A stretch of DNA of 21,868 bases from JAFGTP01 sp964498725 (GTDB taxonomy: Bacteria; Fidelibacterota; UBA2242; JAFGTP01), in the NCBI GenBank assembly GCA_964498725.1, contig CAZCHS010000050.1, forward strand, positions 1 to 21,868, written 5' to 3'. This document shows positions 1-6,845 of this stretch, piece after piece. The position numbers were made by a program, and so were the translations under genes. The notes under the pieces were generated by a model, which was not told the DNA's origin, made no database searches, and saw only the letters and a list, made by a program, of their open reading frames with translations. The number at the start of each line of letters is the position of its first letter. The stretch's first letter is position 1.

Positions 1-182
1 ATCATGAATGCAAATTAGTATTTTAATATGTATTTGGTAAACTGTTAATTTTATTTGTTTTGCTTGAATAATTTGAAAATTCATAAATAATTCAGGTTAA
101 ACTTATTTTGAAAAAACGGGGGGATGCCAATTTAATGAAGGAATTCCTTGTTTTATTAAATCAGCAATAATAGGTTCAACCT
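1..182 (+). promoter_or_regulatory. Upstream region of nagA with candidate operators
   Basis: Non-coding AT-rich leader. A perfect 12-base palindrome AAGGAATTCCTT lies at 138-149, flanked by TTAAT (about 131-135) and ATTAA further right. A second palindrome has arms ATAGGTT (170-176) and AACCTAT (178-184) around one base and covers the nagA start codon. A weak promoter candidate is TTGAAT at 64-69, a 16-base spacer and AATAAT at 86-91. No clear Shine-Dalgarno precedes nagA. Genes for amino-sugar use are commonly controlled by GntR- or ROK-type repressors, so one palindrome could be an operator; this is inference from symmetry only. Confidence 0.35.
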
Positions 183-1301
183 ATGAAAACAAAATTGCTC
201 AAAAACTGTCGGTTATTAGACTATGACAACCCTGTTAATATTTTGCTGGAAAACAATAGCATTACAAAAATATCAAATTTAGATTTTCAATACACCAACG
301 CGGAAATAATCGATTTGAAGAATAATTGGATTGTACCCGGGTTAATTGATCTGCATATTCATGGCGCCGGCGGCGGGGAAGTGTACAAAGGCACCTTGCC
401 GGAACTGCAAAAAATGGCAGACACGCTCTTCAAATTTGGCATTATGGGCACAACGCCGACAACGATTGTCAATCCGCAAAAGAATTTCGAACAACTGCGG
501 GTATTAAAAGAGGCGCTGGATAAAATCTCCCCGCAAATAAAAATTTTCGGTCTGCATCTGGAAGGGCCTTATGTCCATCCCGCCAAACGGGGTGGTATTC
601 CGGCCGCGTCAGTATTGCCCTATAACCGTGAAGAGCTTCTGAAAATCATCGATATTCTGGGAGACCATCTGGCCATGATGACCATTGCTCCGGAAATATC
701 ACCAAATATGGAGATCATTGATATTCTGCTGGATCATAATATCGTACCGGCGTTAGGCCATACAAATATTAATTATACCGATGCTCACAGTGCTTTTGAT
801 AAAGGCATCAGGCATGTGACCCATGTTTTTAATGCGATGCCTTCTTTTCATCACAGAAATCCCGGCCCTTTATTAGCGATACTGGAACGAAAGGATGTTT
901 CAGTGCAGATCATTTCCGATGGCGTTCATCTCGATCCGGCAGTTGTCCGCTATCTGTATCGATCGTTGGGAATTGATAATTGCATTTGCGTTTCTGACGG
1001 GCAGAGTATTATTGGACTGCCCGATGGAAAATATGATATTAATGGCAGTATTCATGTTAAAAACGGTGGAAAAGCCACGGATTTAGATGGGAATCTTATC
1101 GGCACTGCGCTCGATGCCGGAACCATTGCAAGGAATTTTCAGGAATTCACTGGCTGTACCCAGGCGGAAGCGCTGCAAACCGTGACTGTCAATCCGGCCC
1201 GGGTGCTTGGAGTTGAGGATGAATTTGCAATTGTTGCCGAAGGGAAAATTTCCAGTTTGGTAATGGTTGATGACAATTGGAATCGATCAAAAATTCTATA
1301 A
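183..1301 (+). CDS. nagA: N-acetylglucosamine-6-phosphate deacetylase
   Basis: Cytoplasmic metal-dependent amidohydrolase that removes acetate from N-acetylglucosamine-6-phosphate to give glucosamine-6-phosphate, a step in chitin and peptidoglycan amino-sugar recycling. The 372-residue length is normal. Family landmarks are in order: the HIH metal motif at residues 58-60 in PGLIDLHIHGAGGG, metal-ligand Glu127 in GLHLEGPYVHP, His193 in LGHTN, His214 in HVTHVFNAM, a substrate-site SDGVHLDP (246-252), and catalytic Asp272 in CVSDGQ. The C-terminal TVNPARVLGV is also typical. The ATG is the only sensible start, about 57 residues ahead of the metal motif, but no Shine-Dalgarno is visible and the codon sits inside a small palindrome. 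No nagB or transporter lies beside it in the window. The downstream gene lepA is 306 bases away and unrelated. Confidence 0.96.
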   Translation: MKTKLLKNCRLLDYDNPVNILLENNSITKISNLDFQYTNAEIIDLKNNWIVPGLIDLHIHGAGGGEVYKGTLPELQKMADTLFKFGIMGTTPTTIVNPQKNFEQLRVLKEALDKISPQIKIFGLHLEGPYVHPAKRGGIPAASVLPYNREELLKIIDILGDHLAMMTIAPEISPNMEIIDILLDHNIVPALGHTNINYTDAHSAFDKGIRHVTHVFNAMPSFHHRNPGPLLAILERKDVSVQIISDGVHLDPAVVRYLYRSLGIDNCICVSDGQSIIGLPDGKYDINGSIHVKNGGKATDLDGNLIGTALDAGTIARNFQEFTGCTQAEALQTVTVNPARVLGVEDEFAIVAEGKISSLVMVDDNWNRSKIL

Positions 1302-1411
1302 ATAAAGTCACCGGTTCATTAATTGCTTGGCAACTAAAATAATCCGGTAATTATTCCGTTTTAAATTCCATGTTAATACGGTAAATTTCGTCAAAATTAT
1401 AAAGGATTACC

Positions 1412-1501
1412 ATGGAGATAAATTGGAGTCCCGAGGTCAGTGTCAATAAACCATCTGACCGGCATAAAAAATATTTGCAAGGACTGTTTTCAAAGCGTTA
1501 A
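1412..1501 (+). CDS. Possible 29-residue small protein
   Basis: An ATG at 1412 is preceded by AAAGGA with a 5-base gap, a reasonable ribosome-binding site, and opens 29 codons ending TAA at 1499-1501. The peptide begins MEINWSPEVSV and ends in a basic FSKR tail. It has no signal peptide or membrane segment and I do not recognise it. It stops five bases before the hairpin repeat at 1506. It could be a true small protein, a leader peptide for the lepA operon, the worn end of a lost gene, or chance. An ORF this short is not strong evidence alone. Confidence 0.25.
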   Translation: MEINWSPEVSVNKPSDRHKKYLQGLFSKR

Positions 1502-1505
1502 CCGG

Positions 1506-1542
1506 CATTATTCATAAAAATATGGATAATGTCCGCTTTGCG
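1506..1542 (+). repeat. Hairpin-plus-tail repeat, copy 1
   Basis: Arm CATTATTCATA (1506-1516), loop AAAA, arm TATGGATAATG (1521-1531; the one mismatch is a G-T wobble), then the tail TCCGCTTTGCG (1532-1542). A second copy at 21823-21859 on the same strand matches at 32 of 37 positions. It sits between nagA and lepA, about 30 bases before the lepA promoter candidate. The shape resembles a REP-type palindromic intergenic repeat, or the end of a small non-autonomous element. Confidence 0.65.
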
Positions 1543-1570
1543 ATGACAAAGAAAAAAACACTTTTATTAA

Positions 1571-1601
1571 TTGAATAACCATTAACTTTTTAATATATTT
1601 G
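1571..1601 (+). promoter_or_regulatory. Candidate lepA operon promoter, possibly leaderless
   Basis: A -35-like TTGAAT (1571-1576), a 17-base spacer and a -10-like TATATT (1594-1599). The same bases read TATATTTG (1594-1601), which fits the Bacteroidota -7 consensus TAnnTTTG. The lepA ATG starts only 8 bases after the -10 box and has no Shine-Dalgarno, so the transcript may begin at or next to the start codon. Prediction from sequence only. Confidence 0.4.
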
Positions 1602-1607
1602 CCCGAT

Positions 1608-3419
1608 ATGAAGATAAATGTAAGAAACTTTTCGATAATTGCGCATATTGACCACGGAAAATCCACGCTGGCCGACAGAATGCTGGAAATAACCCATTCA
1701 ATCAATAAGCGTCAAATGAAGAACCAGGTATTGGATGACATGGATCTGGAACGCGAACGCGGCATCACCATCAAGTCCCATCCCATCAGTGTTAATTATA
1801 AAGCCAAAGACGGTAACGAATACAAATTAAATTTTATTGACACTCCCGGCCATGTGGATTTTTCCTATGAAGTCTCCCGGAGTTTAGCCGCTTGTGAGGG
1901 AGCATTGTTATTGGTGGACGCGGCCCAGGGTGTGGAAGCGCAAACAGTGAGTAATGCCTATCTTGCCATTGAAAATGATCTGGATATCATTCCCGTGATC
2001 AACAAAATCGACTTGCCCGGCGCGCGGATTGAAAGCGTCAAAAAGCAGGTCACCGACCTGATCGGTTGTGAAGAGGATGAGATCATCTATACCAGCGCTA
2101 AAACCGGCCAGGGTATTGGTGAATTACTGGAAGCGATCGTAGCGCGAATACCGGGACCGGAATACAAACCCGATGAACCTTTGCGTGCCCTGATCTTTGA
2201 TTCCACCTATGATCCCTATCGCGGCGCGATTCCCTACATTCGAATTTTCGATGGTAAAGTCAAAGAAGGGGACATGATCCGCATGTTCGCTAATAATTCC
2301 AGGCATGAGACCACAGAAGTCGGCATATTTAAACTGACAAAGGTGAAAACCAAAGAATTAATTTCCGGTGATGTCGGCTATCTTGTTTGTGGCATCAAAG
2401 ACATTTCCGATATTGAGATTGGTGATACGGTCACTCTGGAAAAAACACCGGCAAAAGAACGGCTGCCCGGTTATAAACCCATGAAGCCCATGGTTTTCAG
2501 TGGCATGTACCCGGTTGATTCCGATGATTATACGGAATTACGTGCAGCCCTTGAAAAAATGAAACTCAATGATTCGTCCCTCTCTTTTGAACCGGAAACA
2601 TCAGCTGCTTTGGGCTTTGGTTTTCGTCTCGGATACCTTGGATTATTACATATGGAAGTAATTCAGGAACGGTTGGAACGGGAATTTGATCTCGACCTGA
2701 TCACCACGCTGCCCAATGTAAAATTTGAGGTGCTGAAAAAAGACGGCCAGAAGATCATTGTTGAAAAGCCCTCGGATATGCCGGAAGTCGGTGACATTGA
2801 CAAAATATATGAACCATACATTAAGGCTGAAATCCTGACACCGCCCGATTACCAGGGCAATATTATGACCCTCTGCCAATCGCGACGGGGTATTTATAAA
2901 AACACGCACTTTCTTGATATTGATAAAGCCCAATTGAATTATGAACTCCCTTTGCTGGAAGTGGTTTATGATTTCTATGACAAACTGAAATCCACCACCC
3001 GCGGATACGCCTCTTTTGATTATGAACATATCGGATACAAAGAAGGGAATCTGGTGAAACTGGATATTATGATCAATGCCGATCCGGTGGATGCACTTTC
3101 ACTGATCGTTCATGAAGATAATTCCTATTATCGTGGCCGTGATCTCTGTGTGCAGTTGAAAAAACTGATTCCCCGGCAAATGTTTGAAATCGCCATTCAG
3201 GCCGCTATCGGCCGTAAAGTGATCGCGCGAACCAATGTAAAAGCCCTGCGCAAAAATGTAACCGCGAAGTGCTACGGCGGTGACATTACCCGTAAGCGGA
3301 AACTGCTGGAAAAACAAAAAGAGGGTAAAAAGCGTATGAAACAAGTGGGTAATGTGGAAATTCCACAGGAAGCCTTTTTAGCGGTATTGTCCATGGATCA
3401 GGACGCTCCCAAAAAGTAG
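1608..3419 (+). CDS. lepA: Elongation factor 4 (LepA), ribosome-associated GTPase
   Basis: Translational GTPase that acts on stalled or mis-positioned ribosomes and in 30S maturation. The product is 603 residues, the family's usual length. It carries the P-loop AHIDHGKST (residues 12-20), the switch region with RGITIKS, DTPGH (G3) and NKID (G4), then EF-G-like domains. The LepA-specific C-terminal domain is intact, with ARTNVKALRKNVTAKCYGGDITRKRKLLEKQ near the end. I start it at the ATG at 1608: an in-frame TTG at 1599 adds only three residues, has no ribosome-binding site, and the family begins directly with a K-x-I-R-N-F-S-I-I-A-H block. It is the first gene of a five-gene plus-strand run; the next gene begins 23 bases after its stop. 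Many bacteria pair lepA with lepB, which is not the case here. Confidence 0.97.
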   Translation: MKINVRNFSIIAHIDHGKSTLADRMLEITHSINKRQMKNQVLDDMDLERERGITIKSHPISVNYKAKDGNEYKLNFIDTPGHVDFSYEVSRSLAACEGALLLVDAAQGVEAQTVSNAYLAIENDLDIIPVINKIDLPGARIESVKKQVTDLIGCEEDEIIYTSAKTGQGIGELLEAIVARIPGPEYKPDEPLRALIFDSTYDPYRGAIPYIRIFDGKVKEGDMIRMFANNSRHETTEVGIFKLTKVKTKELISGDVGYLVCGIKDISDIEIGDTVTLEKTPAKERLPGYKPMKPMVFSGMYPVDSDDYTELRAALEKMKLNDSSLSFEPETSAALGFGFRLGYLGLLHMEVIQERLEREFDLDLITTLPNVKFEVLKKDGQKIIVEKPSDMPEVGDIDKIYEPYIKAEILTPPDYQGNIMTLCQSRRGIYKNTHFLDIDKAQLNYELPLLEVVYDFYDKLKSTTRGYASFDYEHIGYKEGNLVKLDIMINADPVDALSLIVHEDNSYYRGRDLCVQLKKLIPRQMFEIAIQAAIGRKVIARTNVKALRKNVTAKCYGGDITRKRKLLEKQKEGKKRMKQVGNVEIPQEAFLAVLSMDQDAPKK

Positions 3420-3442
3420 CCACTTAATGAAACTCTGCAAAC

Positions 3443-4150
3443 ATGAATTATCTCAAAGAATATTGGCAGGAATCCAGATCACCACTCTATAGCCTGATAT
3501 TCACGCTTCCTCTGATTATTGTCTATGAGGGATTGCTCTTTACAATGAATCATTCCGATATCGCCGGAATGCGGAATGGCGCCGATGCCCTGATCCGACA
3601 ATTCTTTGCAATGTTCGGCATCTATGGCTTTTACCTGGTTGGATTTGTCATTTTGCTGGTGCTGTTCCTGATCTACCTTTTTCAACACAAAAACCGCAAA
3701 CTCTCCAATCTGAATAAACAATTTTTTCTCCTAATGCTACTGGAAAGTATGTTCTACGCCACTCTGCTCAACCTGGTATTGAATAAATTTTTAACAATTC
3801 CCCTGATGAATATTGAAAGCCTGAATAATCGTGAAATTATCGCCATGAGTATTGGCGCCGGTGTGTATGAGGAACTGGTGTTCCGGATCATCTTTCTCCA
3901 GGCAATTGTAATAATTTCCCGTTATTTGCTGCGCCTGAATAAAGTGACATCGGTGGTAATGGGGATTATTCTCTCGTCAGTAATTTTTTCCGGATTTCAC
4001 TATATCGGTCCTATGGGCGATTCGATCAATATTATTTCCTTTACATTCCGGTTTATTGCCGGGATAATGCTGGCGACGATTTATATCCTGCGGGGATACG
4101 GGATCGCGGTTTATTCCCACGCCCTTTATGATTTGCTACTCTTTTTTTGA
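3443..4150 (+). CDS. CPBP (CAAX/Abi-type) intramembrane metalloprotease
   Basis: A 235-residue polytopic membrane protein. Hydrophobic segments lie at roughly 15-35, 58-80, 95-117, 132-158, 168-188 and 195-215. The family's three motifs are present: EE-x3-R at residues 143-148 (YEELVFR), F-x3-H ending at His186 (FSGFH), and H-x3-D at His226-Asp230 (HALYD). These place it in the Rce1/CPBP clan of inner-membrane glutamate metalloproteases. Bacterial members often have no known substrate, so the biological role is open: protein maturation, bacteriocin immunity and membrane signalling are all known for relatives. It begins 23 bases after lepA, ends just before the methyltransferase, and is probably cotranscribed with both. 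Confidence 0.85.
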   Translation: MNYLKEYWQESRSPLYSLIFTLPLIIVYEGLLFTMNHSDIAGMRNGADALIRQFFAMFGIYGFYLVGFVILLVLFLIYLFQHKNRKLSNLNKQFFLLMLLESMFYATLLNLVLNKFLTIPLMNIESLNNREIIAMSIGAGVYEELVFRIIFLQAIVIISRYLLRLNKVTSVVMGIILSSVIFSGFHYIGPMGDSINIISFTFRFIAGIMLATIYILRGYGIAVYSHALYDLLLFF

Positions 4151-4191
4151 TATTTTTCTTATTTTTATTGCAGCAATCGAAAGGTATACTA

Positions 4192-4914
4192 ATGCGGTTT
4201 TATAGCAGTATTTCAAAATATTATGACTTTATCTTTCCCTATAAACTCATGCAATTGGAATTTCTGATGAAGAAAGGTTTAGTGAATGCGGAGAATGTGC
4301 TCGATATCGGGTGCGGAACCGGGAATCTGGCACTTGAGGTGGCTAAACAAAACTGCCTAATAAAAGCATTGGATTTTGACCGGGAAATGGTCACGATGGC
4401 AAAAGCGAAAAATAATTCGGCAAATCCTGAATTTTTACACATGGATATGCGGAAAATTGCTGATCATTTCAGAGCAGACTCTTTTGATTTGGCCTATTGT
4501 TTTGGTAATACAATTGCTCACCTGCTGTCTGATGAACAGATAGGAGCATTTTTACATTCTGTGAAAAGTGTCCTTAAACAGAAGGGAACATTTCTGTTTC
4601 AATTGCTTAACTATGAAAATATTCTGGCTAATAAAACTACCCAATTACCATTAATTGAAAATAATACCATAAAATTTGAGCGCTACTATGAATTTAATGA
4701 CGCCAAACTGGTGGATTTTATTACAATCCTGACAATTAAATCCACCAATGAAACCATCAAAAACAGGATTAAACTCTACCCGGTTACAAAGAGGAGATTA
4801 ATAAAATTGCTCCATGAAACAGGGTTCAGGAATAGCAACTTTTTCAGTGGTTTTAATATGAAATCGTTAGATGACACAAGCCTGCCTTTAGTCGGCAGCT
4901 GTCAATTGGAATAG
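4192..4914 (+). CDS. Class I SAM-dependent methyltransferase
   Basis: A 240-residue soluble protein with the Rossmann-type SAM site VLDIGCGTGN at residues 36-45, an acidic residue ending strand 2 (Asp61 in ALDFDREM), and the strand-4 block SFDLAYCFGNTIAHL (97-111). I chose the ATG at 4192 because AAAGG lies 8 bases upstream and the sequence M-R-F-Y-S-S-I-S-K-Y-Y-D-F-I matches the usual N-terminus of this family. A TTG at 4147 would add a hydrophobic, poorly coded 15-residue extension overlapping the protease gene. The substrate cannot be told from sequence. It resembles small-molecule methyltransferases (ubiquinone/menaquinone or methyltransf_25 type). The next gene starts 13 bases after its stop. 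Confidence 0.85.
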   Translation: MRFYSSISKYYDFIFPYKLMQLEFLMKKGLVNAENVLDIGCGTGNLALEVAKQNCLIKALDFDREMVTMAKAKNNSANPEFLHMDMRKIADHFRADSFDLAYCFGNTIAHLLSDEQIGAFLHSVKSVLKQKGTFLFQLLNYENILANKTTQLPLIENNTIKFERYYEFNDAKLVDFITILTIKSTNETIKNRIKLYPVTKRRLIKLLHETGFRNSNFFSGFNMKSLDDTSLPLVGSCQLE

Positions 4915-4927
4915 GAGAGGAAAGCTA

Positions 4928-5398
4928 ATGAAATTTCATTCAGCGGTCATCATTGTCAGTAATATTGAAAGATCAAAAGAATTTTATATTGATGTGATGG
5001 AACAAACAATCGAACATGATTTCGGGAAAAATATCATTTTTGAAAGCGGCTTTGCTATCTGGGAACCCGCGCCGGATCATGTGATTCCCAAAAATTTAGA
5101 AATCTCGGCAAAGGCCAATCAGTTTGAGTTATACTTCGAAGATGAAAATATTGATTTTGTGTATACCAAACTGCAGAATACCGGTGTGGAGTTCCTGCAT
5201 GATATCTATGAGGAACCCTGGGGACAGCGGACGATTCGGTTTTTTGATCCCGACCACCATCTGATCGAAGTGGGAGAACCGCTGCATACTTTCGTCAGGA
5301 ATATGGTTGATAATGGTTTGACAGCACAGGAAATTTCAGACAAAAGCGGAATTTCACCGGATACGGTGAAGATTCTGCTGGGAGAATATCTTGACTAA
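4928..5398 (+). CDS. VOC (glyoxalase/bleomycin-resistance) fold protein with HTH-like tail
   Basis: 156 residues. Residues 1-120 form a single vicinal-oxygen-chelate module: an opening beta strand MKFHSAVIIVSNIERSKEFY, a second half with FELYFEDENIDFVYTKL, and the closing strand RFFDPDHHLIEVGEP. Likely metal ligands are His4, Glu67, His91 and Glu115, judged by position. Residues 121-156 are an extra tail with a helix-turn-helix look: GLTAQEISDKSGISPDTVKILL. Some clostridial and other VOC proteins carry similar short tails. The function is unknown; candidates are a glyoxalase-like enzyme, an antibiotic-binding protein or a ligand-sensing regulator. GGAGAGG lies 7 bases or so ahead of the ATG, a strong ribosome-binding site. 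The stop overlaps the TTG start of the next gene by 8 bases. Confidence 0.85.
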   Translation: MKFHSAVIIVSNIERSKEFYIDVMEQTIEHDFGKNIIFESGFAIWEPAPDHVIPKNLEISAKANQFELYFEDENIDFVYTKLQNTGVEFLHDIYEEPWGQRTIRFFDPDHHLIEVGEPLHTFVRNMVDNGLTAQEISDKSGISPDTVKILLGEYLD

Positions 5399-6173
5399 GG
5401 TATCAGAAATCAAATTCCCCCGTACCCGAATCGCGACCTTTGACGTGGGTGCTATCAGTCGAAAACGCCACTCCGTCGCGGCCCTGATAGAGGTGGATGT
5501 CACGGAAGCCAGAAAAAATATTCGCAAAGCACGGCAGGAGGGAGCGCCAATCTCCTTCACAGCCTGGCTCATGAAAACGATTGCCACCGCTATAAAAGCC
5601 TATCCCGAAGTCGCCGCGATATTAAAAGGCAAACGCAAACTCCTGATCTTTGAGGATGTCAATGTTTCCATTGTGGTAGAAAAAGAAATTAAGGGTAAAG
5701 CGGTTCCAATTCCGTTAGTGATCAGGGAGACAGATAAGAAATCAGCCGCCGATATTACTGGTGAAATTAAAGCAGCAAAGAATAAAGAGATGAGCGATAA
5801 GGATATGGTGCTTCATAAAAAGTCGAAACGGTTGGAAAAACTCTATTACTTTCTGCCCGGATTTCTGCGGCGCCTGGTTTGGCGATTTATACTGAACCAT
5901 CCAAAATTGGCCTACAAGCAGATGGGCAATGTTGTTCTTACGTCTATCGGCATGATGGGCAATATCAATGGCTGGTTTATTCAGACTTCTGTTCATCCGA
6001 TATCTTTTGGTATCTCTACCATCACAAAAAAGCCCCGGGTAGTGAAAGATGAGATTGTACCCCGGGAAGTATTGAATATGACGGTGCTGATGGATCATGA
6101 TGTGGTGGATGGCGGGCCTATGGCGCGGTTTATTAGCTATTTGAGTAAGATTGTTGAAAAAGGGGAGGTGTGA
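5391..6173 (+). CDS. Stand-alone 2-oxo-acid dehydrogenase E2-type acyltransferase domain
   Basis: 260 residues resembling only the catalytic domain of lipoyl acyltransferases (pyruvate/2-oxoglutarate dehydrogenase E2) and chloramphenicol acetyltransferase. The catalytic H-x3-D-G motif is present as DHDVVDGGPMARF (His236, Asp240, Gly241). An early block PISFTAWLMKTIATAIKAYPEVAA (53-76) is also typical. There is no lipoyl domain and no E1/E3-binding domain, so it cannot work as a normal E2; it probably acylates an unknown acceptor from a CoA thioester. Residues 140-175 (FLPGFLRRLVWRFI) are a family-variable hydrophobic/basic stretch. The start is a TTG at 5391: GGGAG lies about 7 bases upstream, no ATG exists near the N-terminus, and the TTG overlaps the VOC stop, which suggests translational coupling. 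It is the last gene of the lepA run. Confidence 0.8.
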   Translation: MTKVSEIKFPRTRIATFDVGAISRKRHSVAALIEVDVTEARKNIRKARQEGAPISFTAWLMKTIATAIKAYPEVAAILKGKRKLLIFEDVNVSIVVEKEIKGKAVPIPLVIRETDKKSAADITGEIKAAKNKEMSDKDMVLHKKSKRLEKLYYFLPGFLRRLVWRFILNHPKLAYKQMGNVVLTSIGMMGNINGWFIQTSVHPISFGISTITKKPRVVKDEIVPREVLNMTVLMDHDVVDGGPMARFISYLSKIVEKGEV

Positions 6174-6189
6174 CTATAAATTATAATAG

Positions 6190-6214
6190 AAAAGGTGGTC
6201 AATAACCACCTTTT
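6190..6214 (+). terminator. Rho-independent terminator after the lepA run
   Basis: A perfect 10-base-pair stem with arms AAAAGGTGGT (6190-6199) and ACCACCTTTT (6205-6214) and loop CAATA. Arms flanked by A and T runs let it work in both directions, so it could also stop transcription from the peroxiredoxin gene on the other strand. It lies 16 bases after the acyltransferase stop. Confidence 0.8.
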
Positions 6215-6220
6215 ACTAAA

Positions 6221-6250
6221 TCTGCGATAATCCGCGTAAATCCGCGGTTT
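6221..6250. repeat. Three-unit decamer repeat
   Basis: Three consecutive 10-base units: TCTGCGATAA (6221-6230), TCCGCGTAAA (6231-6240), TCCGCGGTTT (6241-6250), sharing TCYGCG at exactly one helical turn spacing. It lies between the two convergent genes, just after the terminator and 8 bases from the end of the peroxiredoxin gene. Similar TCYGCG-type strings occur between genes in many unrelated bacteria in my recollection; the function is unknown. Confidence 0.6.
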
Positions 6251-6258
6251 AAACCTAA

Positions 6259-6816
6259 TTAATCATTCTGCAATTCCTTCAACACATTCTTGGCATCAGC
6301 CATGGGATTAACACCATCATCTTTGTAAATGACCTTGCCATGGTTATCGAGGATAAATGTCCATCGTTTGGTGGTAACGCCGCGTTTGAGCGTCACTTTT
6401 TCGTCATTCATTTCTTTTTCGATTTCACCGCCGTCGGAATAGGGAACACCAAAAAGTTTGGCGACTTTTCCGTTGGAATCTGATAACAGTGTAAAGTTCA
6501 GATCATGGGCCTCTTTAAAAACTTGCAGCGCTTCCACTTCATCGCCACTAATGCCGACAACTTCCGCGTTCAGGTCTTCAAATTCCGACATGTTGTCACG
6601 ATAACTGCAGGCTTGTTTGGTGCAGCCGAAGGTCATGGCTGCCGGATAAAAATAGACCACCAGGTAGTCGCTTTCCAGTGAATCGCTGTGCCACATTTCA
6701 CCATCGTCCGCCGATAATTTGAAAGAAGGCACTTTCTCACCAACTTTTAGTTCTGCTGCCACTAAAAAGACCACAGAAAATAATATCATTAAACTTGCTT
6801 TTAATACTGTTTTCAT
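6259..6816 (-). CDS. Exported Bcp-type peroxiredoxin (AhpC/TSA family)
   Basis: 185 residues. The thiol peroxidase fold begins at about residue 24 (KVGEKVPSFKLSADDG). The active-site segment FYPAAMTFGCTKQACSYRD places the peroxidatic cysteine at 65 and a second cysteine at 70, the Bcp pattern in which the two form an intrahelical disulfide. The usual TPGC is TFGC here, so the conserved proline is replaced by phenylalanine. Residues 1-21 look like a Sec signal peptide (hydrophobic core, then V-A-A before E), so it probably acts in the periplasm, unlike classical cytoplasmic Bcp. GGAG lies 8 bases before the ATG. It has its own promoter candidate and converges on the lepA run. It may reduce lipid or hydrogen peroxides at the envelope, but the reducing partner is not evident. 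Confidence 0.88.
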   Translation of the reverse strand: MKTVLKASLMILFSVVFLVAAELKVGEKVPSFKLSADDGEMWHSDSLESDYLVVYFYPAAMTFGCTKQACSYRDNMSEFEDLNAEVVGISGDEVEALQVFKEAHDLNFTLLSDSNGKVAKLFGVPYSDGGEIEKEMNDEKVTLKRGVTTKRWTFILDNHGKVIYKDDGVNPMADAKNVLKELQND

Positions 6817-6845
6817 ATTTTGTACTCCATTGTTGATTTGTTACC

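Noticed and set aside
1338..1355. AATAAT / ATTATT hairpin after nagA considered as a terminator
   Set aside because: The stem is only six AT pairs with a short T4 further on; too weak to claim.
1599..1607. TTG start for lepA three codons upstream
   Set aside because: The family starts at the following ATG; the TTG lies within the -10 candidate and has no ribosome-binding site.
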